64,000 bases of DNA from UBA2561 sp964577275 (GTDB lineage Bacteria; Bacteroidota; Bacteroidia; Cytophagales; Thermoflexibacteraceae): NCBI GenBank assembly GCA_964577275.1, contig CAZNYR010000007.1:5057-69056 (forward strand). Reading direction: 5' to 3'. Under the pieces are notes generated by a model, which did not search any database, was not told the DNA's origin, and saw only the letters and a list, made by a program, of their open reading frames with translations. The stretch's first letter is position 1. Each line of letters starts with the position of its first letter. The translations under genes were made by a program, and so were the position numbers. Below are positions 25,042 through 34,755 of the stretch, one piece after another.

Positions 25042-28000
25042 TTGATTATGAAAAATATAAATCATTTTCTTTTGTTGGTAATAGGCATCGGATTTTTTTA
25101 TGCCTGTTCGGTGCATAAAGATACGATTGAGGTCGTAAATAAGAACTTTACTGACCAAATCGAAATGCGCCAAAATTTGGTGATGACCTTCAATAAAAAT
25201 ATGGCACCCGATTCCGTTGTGGGCAAATGGACAGACCAAAAATATTTGAAAATTACGCCAGAAATCAAGGGAAAATTTCAGTGGACGGCACGCAACGAAC
25301 TGACTTTCTCGCCTTTAGAGGGTTTTCAGCCCGCCACGAACTATACCGCCGAACTGACTTCGCAAATCACCCGATTTACTGCCCAAAGTGCGCTTGGCGA
25401 TGCCAAATCGTTTCAATTTCATACACCTTACATGGCACTCGAAGACCAACAAATTACCTGGACAACCGACCCACAAGGAAACCCACAAGTAGCTGTAAAT
25501 CTGGTATTTAACTACCCAGTTCAAGCCGACCAACTGGCGCAAAAAATCAAAGTAAAACTCAAGGATAAAGTCCTTGATTATAAAATTGAAAGTTTTGAAA
25601 ATAAAAAATGGGTACGCTTGGTGGTCAATGAAAATAATAGTATGCCAATCGAAACGGAACTACTTGATATTCAGATAGATAAAGGTATCCTTCCGATTGG
25701 AGGAAATGAGCCAGCCCAACAAATTCAGTTTGAAGCCGAAATCCCCAGCAAATTAGATTTTGATATTACCGAATCTTATGCAGAAACCTCTGAAAACCAG
25801 ACTTATATCGTAGTGGCGACCACACAAGAAATTAAAACCTCGATGGCAGAATTGAAGCAATTCATACAGATTTCGCCTCGTGTTGATTTTGAGGTTGAAC
25901 CAACAAATTCAGGGTTTATTTTGAAGGGAAATTTTAGAGAAGGTAAACAATATAACTTAAAAATATCCAAAAATTTAACGGGCATTTTTGGCGAAAATCT
26001 GGGCGAGGATAAAAGCCAATATGTCGTATTCGGAAAGGCAGAACCTACTATCAAATTTGATGCTAAAAAATCCATGTATTTGACCTCAAAAGGGGCGCAA
26101 AATATTGGTTTACAAATCAAAAATGTGGACGAGGTTACGGTTTCGATTTTTAAGATTTATGAAAATAATATCGTACATTTTATGCGTCAAAATTCCTATT
26201 ATTTGGAGTACGATACCGAGTATATGTCCGACCCTGTGGACTATGGAAATTTGATTTATGAGAAAATTTATCGGACAAATAATCTGCAAAAAAATGGTGA
26301 ATCTCGTGTTATAAATTTGGATTTTTCTGATAAACAACCTTTCAAAGGATTTTATATGGTGAAGGTCAATTCCAATAAAGAACAATGGATAAAAGATATT
26401 CGGATTGTTTCGATGTCGGATATTGGATTTATTGCCAAATCTACGAAAAATGATATTTTGGTTTTTGCTAATTCGATACTGACGGCAGCACCTTTGGCGG
26501 ATGTAAAAGTACGATTAATCAGCTCGAATAATCAAGAAATCGAGCAGGCACAAACCGATGAAAATGGTGTGGCAAAATTTGAGCATTTTCGGGAGCGTTT
26601 TCCCGATTTTCAGCCCGATATTATTGTCGGGGAAAAAGGAACGGATTTTAATTTTATCAAATTTTCGCAGAATCAAGTGCACACGGCTCGCTACGAAGTA
26701 GGTGGCGACCGTAGCAACGAATCGGGTTTAAAAGCCTTCATTTATGAAGAGCGAAATTTATACCGTCCCGGCGAAAAAATGAATTTAAAAACGATTATTC
26801 GGGATGAAAAATGGGGCTTAGTCGGCAAAATTCCGATAAAATTACAAATCCGCCTTCCGAATGGAAAGGCTTTGGTAACCAAAAAAGGAATACTTTCGGA
26901 GCAAGGAACGTTTGAAACTTCGGTTCAGTTGCCTACTTCGGGGGTTACGGGTTCGTATGAAGTGGCGATTTATTCCTCGAATGATATTTTACTAAATTCC
27001 AAATATATTAGTGTCGAAGAGTTCGTTCCTGACCGCATTAAAGTCAGTTCGGAATTGAGTAAAAATGAAGTTCGGGCGGGTGAAAAAATGAGGCTTTCGG
27101 GACAGGCTCTAAACTTGTTTGGACCTCCCGCCTCGAATCGAAATTATGAAGTTGAAATGACATTAAGTCGTAAGAATTTTAATCCGAAAGGCTTAGAAAA
27201 GTACAATTTTAATTTGATGGGTCGAGATGACCTTACGTTTGAAAATATCTTTCGGGATAAACGCAAAACCGATTCGGAAGGAAAGATTTCGGAGGAGTTT
27301 CAGATTCCAGAAAAATATAAAAATATCGGGATTCTACAAGGCAAAATTTATACTACGGTTTTCGATGAATCGGGACGCACGGTTTCGGCTTTGTCCAAAG
27401 TGGACGTGCTGACACAAGACATTTTTTATGGCATCTACGAATTTGATTATTATGTCGGCACACAAAAAACATTGAACGTTCCGTTGGTTGCGGTCAATGC
27501 AAAAGGCGAAATTGCAAAAAGTGTTCAGGCACGAGTTCAGTTGGTGCGTTTTGAGTGGCATAATGTCTTGGAAAAATACTATGATGGCTATCGGTATGTT
27601 TCTCGGAAAAAAGAAAAAATTATCTCGAATCAAGTGATTACGCTATCTGGAAAAAGTACAACTTTTCCGGTATTGCCGAAGGTTTCGGGCGAGTATGAAA
27701 TTCGGGTCAGTTTGCCAGACGAAATGCAAAGTTACGTCAAACGGGGATTTTATGCGTATCGGTACGGCAGTACGGCAAATTCTTCGTTTGAAATTGATAA
27801 AGAAGGACAAATTGGCATCATGCCCGCCAAAAATAAATATCAAGTAGGCGAGGAAGCCGAAATTTTATTTACCACGCCTTTTGAAGGTAAGATTTTGGTA
27901 ACAATCGAACAAAATAAGGTTTATGATTACTTTGTTATTCAGACAGAAAAGAAATCAGCTTCACTAAAATTGCCAATTAAATCGGATTATTTGCCCAATA

Positions 28001-30432
28001 TTTATGTGAGTGCCACTTTGATTAAACCTGCGGATTATTCGGCAATTCCTATCACGGTAGCGCATGGTTTTCAGCCGATTATGGTCGAAGATAAAGCACA
28101 TGAAATGCAAGTTCGTATTACTGCGCCCGAAAAATCTCGTTCTAATCGAACCCAAGAATTTATTATTCAGACCAATCAACCCAACGCCGAAGTAACGGTG
28201 GCGGTCGTTGATGAGGGAATTTTGCAACAAAAAAGTTATCAAACGCCTGACCCTTATGGGTTTTTCTTCATGAAGCGCGCTTTGGAAGTCCATTCATTTG
28301 ATATTTATCCGCGTGTTTTTCCTGAAATAAAATTGCAAAAAAACTTCGGTTCGGATGGTTATAATTTGAATAAACGAGTAAATCCGTTGGCAAATAAACG
28401 CATCAAACCTGTTTCGTTTTGGAGTGGCACAATGCAGACGGATGCCAACGGCAAGGCAAGTTATTCTGTCAATTTACCGCAGTTTTCGGGTGATGTAAGA
28501 ATTATGGTAGTAGCAACCAAAAATAAATCCTTTGGTTCGGCAACGGCAAATATGAAAGTAGCTGACCCCATTATCATAAGTACCTCATTACCATTGTTTT
28601 TGAGTCCGAATGATGAAGGAATCGTTCCTGTGATGTTGAGCAATACGACTGACAAGATGGCAGAAGGCACGGTAAAAATATCAGCAAATGGAGAAGTGAA
28701 ACTAACAGGCAAGCAAACACTGAACGTGTCGATTCCCGCCCAATCCGAAAAGCAAGTATTTTTTAGCCTGAAAGCCAAAAATTCGATAGGTTTGGCGAGT
28801 GTAAGGACTGAAATCACGGCATTAGGCGAAAAATTTACGGAAGAAATCGAAATGACGGTTCGTCCTTCAACCTCATTATTGAAACAAAGCGATGCGGGAA
28901 TGATTGCGGCAGATGCCTCGAAAAAATTAGATTTTGGAGGTAATTTTGTGCCAAGTTCGTTAGACGGAAAATTGATTTTGAGCAAATCGCCTGCTGTCGA
29001 ATTGTCCGAACATCTGAAATATTTGGTACAATATCCGCATGGTTGCGTGGAGCAGACGGTTTCTACGGCATTTCCGCAACTTTATTTTTGGGCATTGACC
29101 AAAAAAATCATTTCGGAAACAGACAAAAATATCGGACTTGACCCGAACCAAAATGTGCAGGCTGCCATCCAAAAATTGAGTACGATGCAGCAATGGAATG
29201 GCGGTTTGAGCTATTGGCAAGGCAGTGGCGATGTGAGTTGGTGGGGTTCGGCGTATGCGACACATTTTTTGCTTGAGGCACGGCGAGCTGGTTTTGATGT
29301 GGATAACCCATTTCTGAAAAATTTGATGAATTATTTATCAAGCCAGACACGGCGCAAAGAAACGGTTTCGTATGATTTGATAAATGCAACAAATCAGCGA
29401 GTAAATCGAAAAATAGCCTCGAAAGAAATTTTTTATTCGTTGTATGTTTTGGCGTTGGGCGGCGAGCAGGATTTGGCGACCATGAATTATTACAAAGCCA
29501 ATCAAAAATTATTAGCAAAAGATTCTCGTTATTTGTTGGCAATGACCTATTTGATGACGGGCGATAAAATTAGTTTTCGTGAACTTTTGCCCGCCAATTT
29601 TGAGGGCGAAAAATCGGTAACGGCAATGAATGGAAGTTTTCATTCGTATATTCGTGATGTGGCGATTTCCTTAAATGCGTTAATTGATACGGATTCAAAA
29701 AATGCTCAAATTCCAGTTTTGGCACGGCAATTATCGCAACAAATGAAATTGCAAAAATATTTGAATACCCAAGAACGGGCTTTTGGGCTTTTGGCGTTGG
29801 GCAAATTGGCAAAAAAAGCACAGGAAACGCCAACGAAAGCCGAAATTTTTGCGGACGGAAAAAAAATAGCCGACTTTGTGAACGAAGATTTAATTTTGGA
29901 AAAATCCATTTTGGGAAAAAATATTGAAATTAAAGTCAAAGAAGGAAAATTGTACTTTTTCAAGGAATTGGAGGGATTGAGCATGAGCGGAAAGCACACC
30001 GAAGAGGATAATTTTATCAAGGTTCGGCGCGAATTTTATGACCGAAACGGCAAGCGAATTACGGATAATACATTTGCACAAAACGACCTTATCATCGTGA
30101 AAATCAATATTCAGTCGGTTTATTCGGGTGGCGAAGTACCGAATGTCGTCATTACGGATATGCTTGCTGCGGGCTTAGAAATTGAGAATCCGAGAATCGG
30201 AGCTGTGGCGGGTCAAAATTGGATTAAAAATGCTTCAGCCCCCGAACATTTTGATTTTCGGGATGACCGTGTAAATATCTTTACAACTGTTTTGCCACAA
30301 ATGCGGTCGTTTTATTATACTGTGCGTGCGGTGTCGAAAGGCAAATTTGAACAAGGTCCCGTGAGTGCGGATGCGATGTATGACGGCAGTTATCACTCGT
30401 ATCATGGGTCGGGAACAATCACCATCAATTAA
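25042..30432 (+). CDS. Bacterial alpha-2-macroglobulin lipoprotein (YfhM/MG family)
   Basis: The 1796-residue protein has a lipoprotein signal (GIGFFYAC, Cys22) and a string of macroglobulin domains (for example YRPGEKMNLKTIIRDEKW near 575, TYTV-like SVEEFVPDRIKV near 665). It carries an intact thioester motif PHGCVEQT (G1334-Q1338) with the TED alpha/alpha barrel behind it (WNGGLSYWQGSGDVSWWGSAYATHFLLEA). It is expected to be anchored in the envelope and to trap attacking proteases covalently after bait cleavage. In many bacteria it is paired with the peptidoglycan glycosyltransferase PbpC; no such gene is next to it here. An ATG at 25048 is an alternative start. Confidence 0.95.
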   Translation: MIMKNINHFLLLVIGIGFFYACSVHKDTIEVVNKNFTDQIEMRQNLVMTFNKNMAPDSVVGKWTDQKYLKITPEIKGKFQWTARNELTFSPLEGFQPATNYTAELTSQITRFTAQSALGDAKSFQFHTPYMALEDQQITWTTDPQGNPQVAVNLVFNYPVQADQLAQKIKVKLKDKVLDYKIESFENKKWVRLVVNENNSMPIETELLDIQIDKGILPIGGNEPAQQIQFEAEIPSKLDFDITESYAETSENQTYIVVATTQEIKTSMAELKQFIQISPRVDFEVEPTNSGFILKGNFREGKQYNLKISKNLTGIFGENLGEDKSQYVVFGKAEPTIKFDAKKSMYLTSKGAQNIGLQIKNVDEVTVSIFKIYENNIVHFMRQNSYYLEYDTEYMSDPVDYGNLIYEKIYRTNNLQKNGESRVINLDFSDKQPFKGFYMVKVNSNKEQWIKDIRIVSMSDIGFIAKSTKNDILVFANSILTAAPLADVKVRLISSNNQEIEQAQTDENGVAKFEHFRERFPDFQPDIIVGEKGTDFNFIKFSQNQVHTARYEVGGDRSNESGLKAFIYEERNLYRPGEKMNLKTIIRDEKWGLVGKIPIKLQIRLPNGKALVTKKGILSEQGTFETSVQLPTSGVTGSYEVAIYSSNDILLNSKYISVEEFVPDRIKVSSELSKNEVRAGEKMRLSGQALNLFGPPASNRNYEVEMTLSRKNFNPKGLEKYNFNLMGRDDLTFENIFRDKRKTDSEGKISEEFQIPEKYKNIGILQGKIYTTVFDESGRTVSALSKVDVLTQDIFYGIYEFDYYVGTQKTLNVPLVAVNAKGEIAKSVQARVQLVRFEWHNVLEKYYDGYRYVSRKKEKIISNQVITLSGKSTTFPVLPKVSGEYEIRVSLPDEMQSYVKRGFYAYRYGSTANSSFEIDKEGQIGIMPAKNKYQVGEEAEILFTTPFEGKILVTIEQNKVYDYFVIQTEKKSASLKLPIKSDYLPNIYVSATLIKPADYSAIPITVAHGFQPIMVEDKAHEMQVRITAPEKSRSNRTQEFIIQTNQPNAEVTVAVVDEGILQQKSYQTPDPYGFFFMKRALEVHSFDIYPRVFPEIKLQKNFGSDGYNLNKRVNPLANKRIKPVSFWSGTMQTDANGKASYSVNLPQFSGDVRIMVVATKNKSFGSATANMKVADPIIISTSLPLFLSPNDEGIVPVMLSNTTDKMAEGTVKISANGEVKLTGKQTLNVSIPAQSEKQVFFSLKAKNSIGLASVRTEITALGEKFTEEIEMTVRPSTSLLKQSDAGMIAADASKKLDFGGNFVPSSLDGKLILSKSPAVELSEHLKYLVQYPHGCVEQTVSTAFPQLYFWALTKKIISETDKNIGLDPNQNVQAAIQKLSTMQQWNGGLSYWQGSGDVSWWGSAYATHFLLEARRAGFDVDNPFLKNLMNYLSSQTRRKETVSYDLINATNQRVNRKIASKEIFYSLYVLALGGEQDLATMNYYKANQKLLAKDSRYLLAMTYLMTGDKISFRELLPANFEGEKSVTAMNGSFHSYIRDVAISLNALIDTDSKNAQIPVLARQLSQQMKLQKYLNTQERAFGLLALGKLAKKAQETPTKAEIFADGKKIADFVNEDLILEKSILGKNIEIKVKEGKLYFFKELEGLSMSGKHTEEDNFIKVRREFYDRNGKRITDNTFAQNDLIIVKINIQSVYSGGEVPNVVITDMLAAGLEIENPRIGAVAGQNWIKNASAPEHFDFRDDRVNIFTTVLPQMRSFYYTVRAVSKGKFEQGPVSADAMYDGSYHSYHGSGTITIN

Positions 30433-31007
30433 TTAAAGTATGAAGGTCATCACGATAATCTATTTCGGTATTTTTTTGGGCTGTTTGAGAATACAACCAA
30501 CCATATTTTTTTAGCCATAGAAATTTATCGTCATGAGGTTTAATGTAAGTTTGCAAAAAAAAAAAATTTTGACAGGAAAAAAAATTTTGTGAAATTTAGC
30601 CCCAAAGGATTTTGGACAAATATTTCAACCCTTTGGGGGGTGTCTTACGTCCTGAAAACGAGGCAAGATATAAATCAGGCACTGCTATTGCTTGTTTAAA
30701 TGAATCTAAACGATGAATTATTACATGGTATTCGTATTGACTAACGGCTAAAAAGATGGTCAATCTGTGGTATAAAATTTTGGAAGAAGTGCGTTTTTCC
30801 GTAACTATCGGATATATTTGCGATATTTACGGCTTTCGTGGTTTGGGTTCATGCCTAAACGAACGAAAATAGTAGTGAGGTGCAAAATCCCAAAGAAAAT
30901 TTCAACGACTTTCGAGGAGCTTTTTTGGTGGGAATTATACGAACATAATACATTGATTTTTAATATTTTAAACTTAATTACGAATAAATTTTAGAATACT
31001 TAAACCT
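30433..31007. other. Intergenic region after the alpha-2-macroglobulin gene
   Basis: No convincing gene. A hairpin (CCCCAAAGG at 30601-30609 with CCTTTGGGG near 30632-30641) could end the upstream transcript, though no T run follows. A TANNTTTG box (TATATTTG, 30813-30820) may belong to a promoter for the OmpA/PD40 gene. A 24-codon frame just after the stop begins like a lipoprotein signal but ends at once. Confidence 0.4.
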
Positions 31008-33018
31008 ATGAAACGAAGCGTAAACTTTTTCGGCTTGGCGTTTCTGTTTGTCTTTTTGTTGGGTTCGACATCCCTGATAGCTCAGGATGACACCGCAGCA
31101 GAGGCAGATACAGCCAAGGAGAAGCAATCTGAAACGGTATATCGTCTTTATAAAGGTGATGTACAGCCCAAACGAGAGCGGATGCCTAATGTCATTAACA
31201 AATTGTTGTATGACGAATATTCGCCTGCGATTAGCCCTGATGGGAACACGTTGGTTTATCAATCAAATGAATCTGGTAAAAGCTGGAAAAAATTTCGATT
31301 GTGGGAATCTAAACGAAACGAACGAGGTTTCTGGACAGAACCTAAAGAAATCGAAGCGGTAAACAGCGAATTTGACGAAGGACAAGAAATCGGCGGAGCA
31401 AATATCTCGTATGATGGAGCAACGTTATTTTTCCACGTCATCATGGAAGATGGGAACAGCGATATTTATGCTGCCACCCGCAAGAAAGACGAAAAAGGAA
31501 ACTGGGGCGATTGGGAATCTCCCGCAAAGGTTTCTGGTGCGGTCAATTCGGATGATGCCGAAATGTTCCCTTCGGTTNNNNNNNNNNGATGGTGCTAAGA
31601 TGTATTATACCTCGTATAATGCGGAAAGTGATACTGCCAAAACCTATCAGAAAGGTACCAAATGCTATAAATTAATGGTCTCGAATCGAGGTCTTGATGG
31701 AAGCTGGGGCAAAGGCGAAGAATTGCCAGACCCTATCAACGGTAGTTGCGATAAATATATACGAGTCATGCCTGATAATCAATCGGTATTTTTCTCTTCG
31801 ACTCGTGGCGGTGGAAGCCCCAAAGATGCGGATGATTTCGATTTGTATTATGCTGAATTACAGCCCGGTAACGAATGGACTGAACCCAAACCCGTTGATA
31901 TTTCTCCCTTAGTAAAATCGACACTTTATTCGTATCAACCTGATATGTTAATTTCGATTGCGCCACACGACAAGCCACACGTTTTAGCGTATTTTAGTGC
32001 TTATATGGGGGCTTCGCACGAAATTTTCAATATTCCTTTGAACAAGGAATTTGGTCCTAAAGAAATCTGTACGTTCCGAGGCGTAGTCATTGATTCGGCG
32101 GATAACAAGCCTTTGGAAGCCATTATCAAGCAAGAAAATGTTACACGAACTTGGTTAAGCCGAGAGTACAAAAATGAAATAGGACAGCCTTACCGAGAAT
32201 ACGAAGGCGGTGCGTTTTATTCTATCTTGACCGAAACCAACGTCTATAAATTCACAGTGGAAGCGGATGGCTATAAGCCTTACACATTTACGGCAGATTT
32301 GACCACGATGGACGAATGGACAGCCTGTGAGCGTGTTATCAAAATGCAGAAAAAAGGCGTACTTGTCAATATCAAAATTGTGGATTTGATGGACGAAAGC
32401 GTTTATGTTGATGCACCTTTGACCGTAACAGACGAAAGTGGCAAAAAACAAGACGATGTAATCAAGAAAGGCGAAGGCAAGCACTTAGCAATTCTTGAGC
32501 CACGAGCCAAATACAAAGCTACGGCCAGCGAGTTGGAAATTGACGAAGAAACAAAATACGAAGAAACTTCCGAAGAAATTGACCTGACAAATGCCAAAGA
32601 AGGTGAAGAAGTAAATGTGATTATCCGAATGAGCAACATTCCTGATGTTCAGTTCGATAACGTAAACTTTAATACCGCTCGACCTCGTTCCCTGAACGGC
32701 GCAGAGTTGGATGTGTCTATTTCGCAGATTGCAAAGTCAATCGAAACTTGTAATACGGTCGTGGCGTTCTTGAATGATTATCCGCCTGCTCGTATCAAAA
32801 TCGAAGCACATACCGATAGTCGGGGTAGCGATAATATGAACCAAGGTCTTTCGGAAAGACGAGCCGCTGCCGTCAAAAAATACTTAGTCGATAAAGGCAT
32901 TGCCGAATCTCGAATCGAGGTAGAGGCTTTCGGTGAGAAATCGCCAATGGTGCCAAACGACAATGCAAACAACATGGCGTTGAACAGACGTGTAATGTTC
33001 AAAGTATTGAAAAAATAA
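31008..33018 (+). CDS. PD40 beta-propeller/OmpA-domain envelope protein (interrupted by an assembly gap)
   Basis: The two frames before and after the 10 N at 31578-31587 are one gene. The left part has a signal peptide (ending LIAQ) and PD40-type blades (YSPAISPDGNTLVYQS, GGANISYDGATLFFH, AEMFPSV). The right part resumes with DGAKMYYTS, the expected continuation of the same blade, and ends in a C-terminal OmpA domain (FDNVNFNTARPRSL, IKIEAHTDSRGSDNMNQGLSERRAAAVKKYLVDKGI, NRRVMFKVLKK). The frames differ by one, so the true gap is not 10 bases but probably a small multiple of three. Likely a peptidoglycan-linked outer-membrane protein related to the OmpA/PorE-type components of gliding bacteria; the exact role is unknown. 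Confidence 0.88.
31578..31587. other. Assembly gap (10 N)
   Basis: Ten unknown bases of placeholder length inside the PD40/OmpA gene. They cause an apparent frameshift that should not be read as a pseudogene. Confidence 0.97.
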
Positions 33019-33036
33019 GTTTGACATAAACTTTAT

Positions 33037-33074
33037 AAAAAAAAGATAGCTCCAAAAAAGGCTATCTTTTTTTT
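33037..33074. terminator. Bidirectional terminator
   Basis: A perfect 14-bp stem (AAAAAAAAGATAGC at 33037-33050 with GCTATCTTTTTTTT at 33061-33074) sits between the convergent OmpA/PD40 and methyltransferase genes. A and T tracts on both sides make it work in both directions. Confidence 0.93.
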
Positions 33075-33082
33075 GGCTTATG

Positions 33083-33835
33083 CTATTTCTGGACAATAAA
33101 AATCATGCGGTCAGAGGTTTGGGCATCAAATTTTTGGAGGGCATAATCGCCAAAAATTGCACATTTTTGACAAGAATCCAATGGTTTTAGACCCGACTGC
33201 TCGAAATAATGTACAAATTGCTCACGTTTGATAGCCATGACACGCTCCGCAAAATGATAATGTTTGCTTTGGTATTCAAAATTAATCGTTTTGATAATCT
33301 GCTCATGTTCTACTTTTTTACGAATCTCAAAATCAATTCCATCAATTTTTTTGACTTCGTAAGGGATTAATTCTCGAATGACTTTTTCGGTATTGAAAAA
33401 ATCCAAAACCAACCGACCGCCTTTTTTTAGGCTTTGTGCCGTTGCCGAAATTGCGCTTAGATTTTCTTTTTCGGTCGCAAAATACCCGAAACTGGTAAAC
33501 ATATTCAGCACATAATCAAATGAATCTGCCCGAAAAACGTTCCGCATATCATGTCGAGCAAACTCAAGACGGTCATTTTCAAACTGTTTGGCAAAATTGA
33601 TACTCTCTTCCGATAAGTCCACGCCGACCGTATCAAAACCTAATTTATTGAGATAAATGGAATGTCGTCCTTTTCCGCAGGCTAAATCTAAAATTTTATC
33701 ATCCTCCTGAAAATCAAGGTATTGACTGAGATTTTGCATAAAAGATTGCGCCTCAGAATCATCCCGATTTTGATATAAAATATGGTAAAATGGGGAATTG
33801 AACCACTCATCAAACCATTCTTTTCTGTTTGGCAT
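33083..33835 (-). CDS. Class I SAM-dependent methyltransferase
   Basis: The 250-residue cytoplasmic protein has the methyltransferase core in order: motif I ILDLACGKGRHSIYL (D50, G54, G56), strand-2 acid TVGVDLS, LEFARHDMRN (motif II region) and FDYVLNMFTSFGYF (motif III/IV). The C-terminal part (RERVMAIKREQFVHYFEQSGL) is typical of Methyltransf_25/11 proteins annotated only generally. Substrate cannot be predicted. It is convergent with the OmpA/PD40 gene and stands alone. Confidence 0.88.
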   Translation of the reverse strand: MPNRKEWFDEWFNSPFYHILYQNRDDSEAQSFMQNLSQYLDFQEDDKILDLACGKGRHSIYLNKLGFDTVGVDLSEESINFAKQFENDRLEFARHDMRNVFRADSFDYVLNMFTSFGYFATEKENLSAISATAQSLKKGGRLVLDFFNTEKVIRELIPYEVKKIDGIDFEIRKKVEHEQIIKTINFEYQSKHYHFAERVMAIKREQFVHYFEQSGLKPLDSCQKCAIFGDYALQKFDAQTSDRMIFIVQK

Positions 33836-33953
33836 TGTTCTTTGGATTTGTCGTTATTTTGAACAAATCTAAGTTAAATCAGGATAAAAATGTTTTTAAA
33901 ATTGTATCAAGCCCTGAATTTTGTGTGTGGTAACAAGGTCATTTATCGAAAAT

Positions 33954-34619
33954 TTAAGCGTTTGATTTTTCGGTCAGTTCATAAATCGCCTGTTCTAATT
34001 CCTGATAATGATGCACGATTTTATCGGCAAGGCTCAAATCCTGTGTTCCAGAATTGGGATTCTGAAAACCAATGCACCACATTCCAGCAGATTTGGCGGC
34101 TTTTACGCCATTTGCCGCATCTTCGATGACCAAACAATTTTTGGGCGGCGTTGAAATACGCTCGGATGCTAACAAAAAAATATCGGGCTTGGGTTTGGAA
34201 TACGGAACTTCCTGCCCGCTGGTTTGTTTGGAAAAGTATTTTTTGAGGGCATATTTTTCTAAAACTATCGTAATATTTTCCAGAGAGGATGAAGAAGCAA
34301 CCGATAAAGTATATTTTTGGGCTAATTTTTGCAAAACAGGTTTTACACCTTCGACCAAAGGAATTTCGTTTGTGTTGGCTAAAATATTTCGGTAAGTATC
34401 CTTTTTGCGCTTTACCATTTCGGATACCGATGGCATAAAACCATATTTTTTTTTGAGCATCGCCCATGTATTTTGGGAGGACATCCCGACCATGCTCATG
34501 TGTTCTTGGTAAGAAATGTGAAGTCCAACTTGCTGATAGAGTTGCTGTTCGATGCGTTTGTGCGTGGGTTCGCTATCGACCAATACGCCATCCATATCAA
34601 AAATTAAGGAAGTTATCAT
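33954..34619 (-). CDS. HAD-superfamily hydrolase, beta-phosphoglucomutase-like
   Basis: The ATG at 34619 places the catalytic motif I IFDMDGVLVDSEP right at the N-terminus, as in the family. The longer frame from 34697 adds unconserved sequence. The 221-residue protein shows motif II (LSVASSSSLENI), the KPKPDIFLLA motif III region and motif IV VIEDAANGVKAAKSAGM. These identify a subfamily IA phosphatase/phosphomutase with a helical cap (THKRIEQQLY onward). It could isomerise beta-glucose-1-phosphate or dephosphorylate small metabolites. The dnaN terminator lies just upstream. Confidence 0.9.
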   Translation of the reverse strand: MITSLIFDMDGVLVDSEPTHKRIEQQLYQQVGLHISYQEHMSMVGMSSQNTWAMLKKKYGFMPSVSEMVKRKKDTYRNILANTNEIPLVEGVKPVLQKLAQKYTLSVASSSSLENITIVLEKYALKKYFSKQTSGQEVPYSKPKPDIFLLASERISTPPKNCLVIEDAANGVKAAKSAGMWCIGFQNPNSGTQDLSLADKIVHHYQELEQAIYELTEKSNA

Positions 34620-34693
34620 GATAGAATTAGGAAGTTTGGTAAGGATTCGTTCGGAACGAAAGTACAAACTTTTCGGATGCCACACCTTCTGAA

Positions 34694-34731
34694 GCAAAAA
34701 AAACCGCCAACTTTGAAAAAAATTGGCGGTT
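34694..34731 (-). terminator. Terminator downstream of dnaN
   Basis: On the minus strand AACCGCCAA (34731-34723) pairs perfectly with TTGGCGGTT (34710-34702) and is followed by a run of eight T (34701 downward), 25 bases after the dnaN stop codon. Confidence 0.9.
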
Positions 34732-34755
34732 GCAATCCTATTTTATAGGAAACGA

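Noticed and set aside
30451..30525. A 24-codon lipoprotein-like frame after the alpha-2-macroglobulin gene
   Set aside because: It stops right after the signal-like stretch and has no body; likely chance.
31372..31598. A frameshifted pseudogene in the PD40/OmpA gene
   Set aside because: The frame change coincides exactly with the 10-N gap, whose length is arbitrary.
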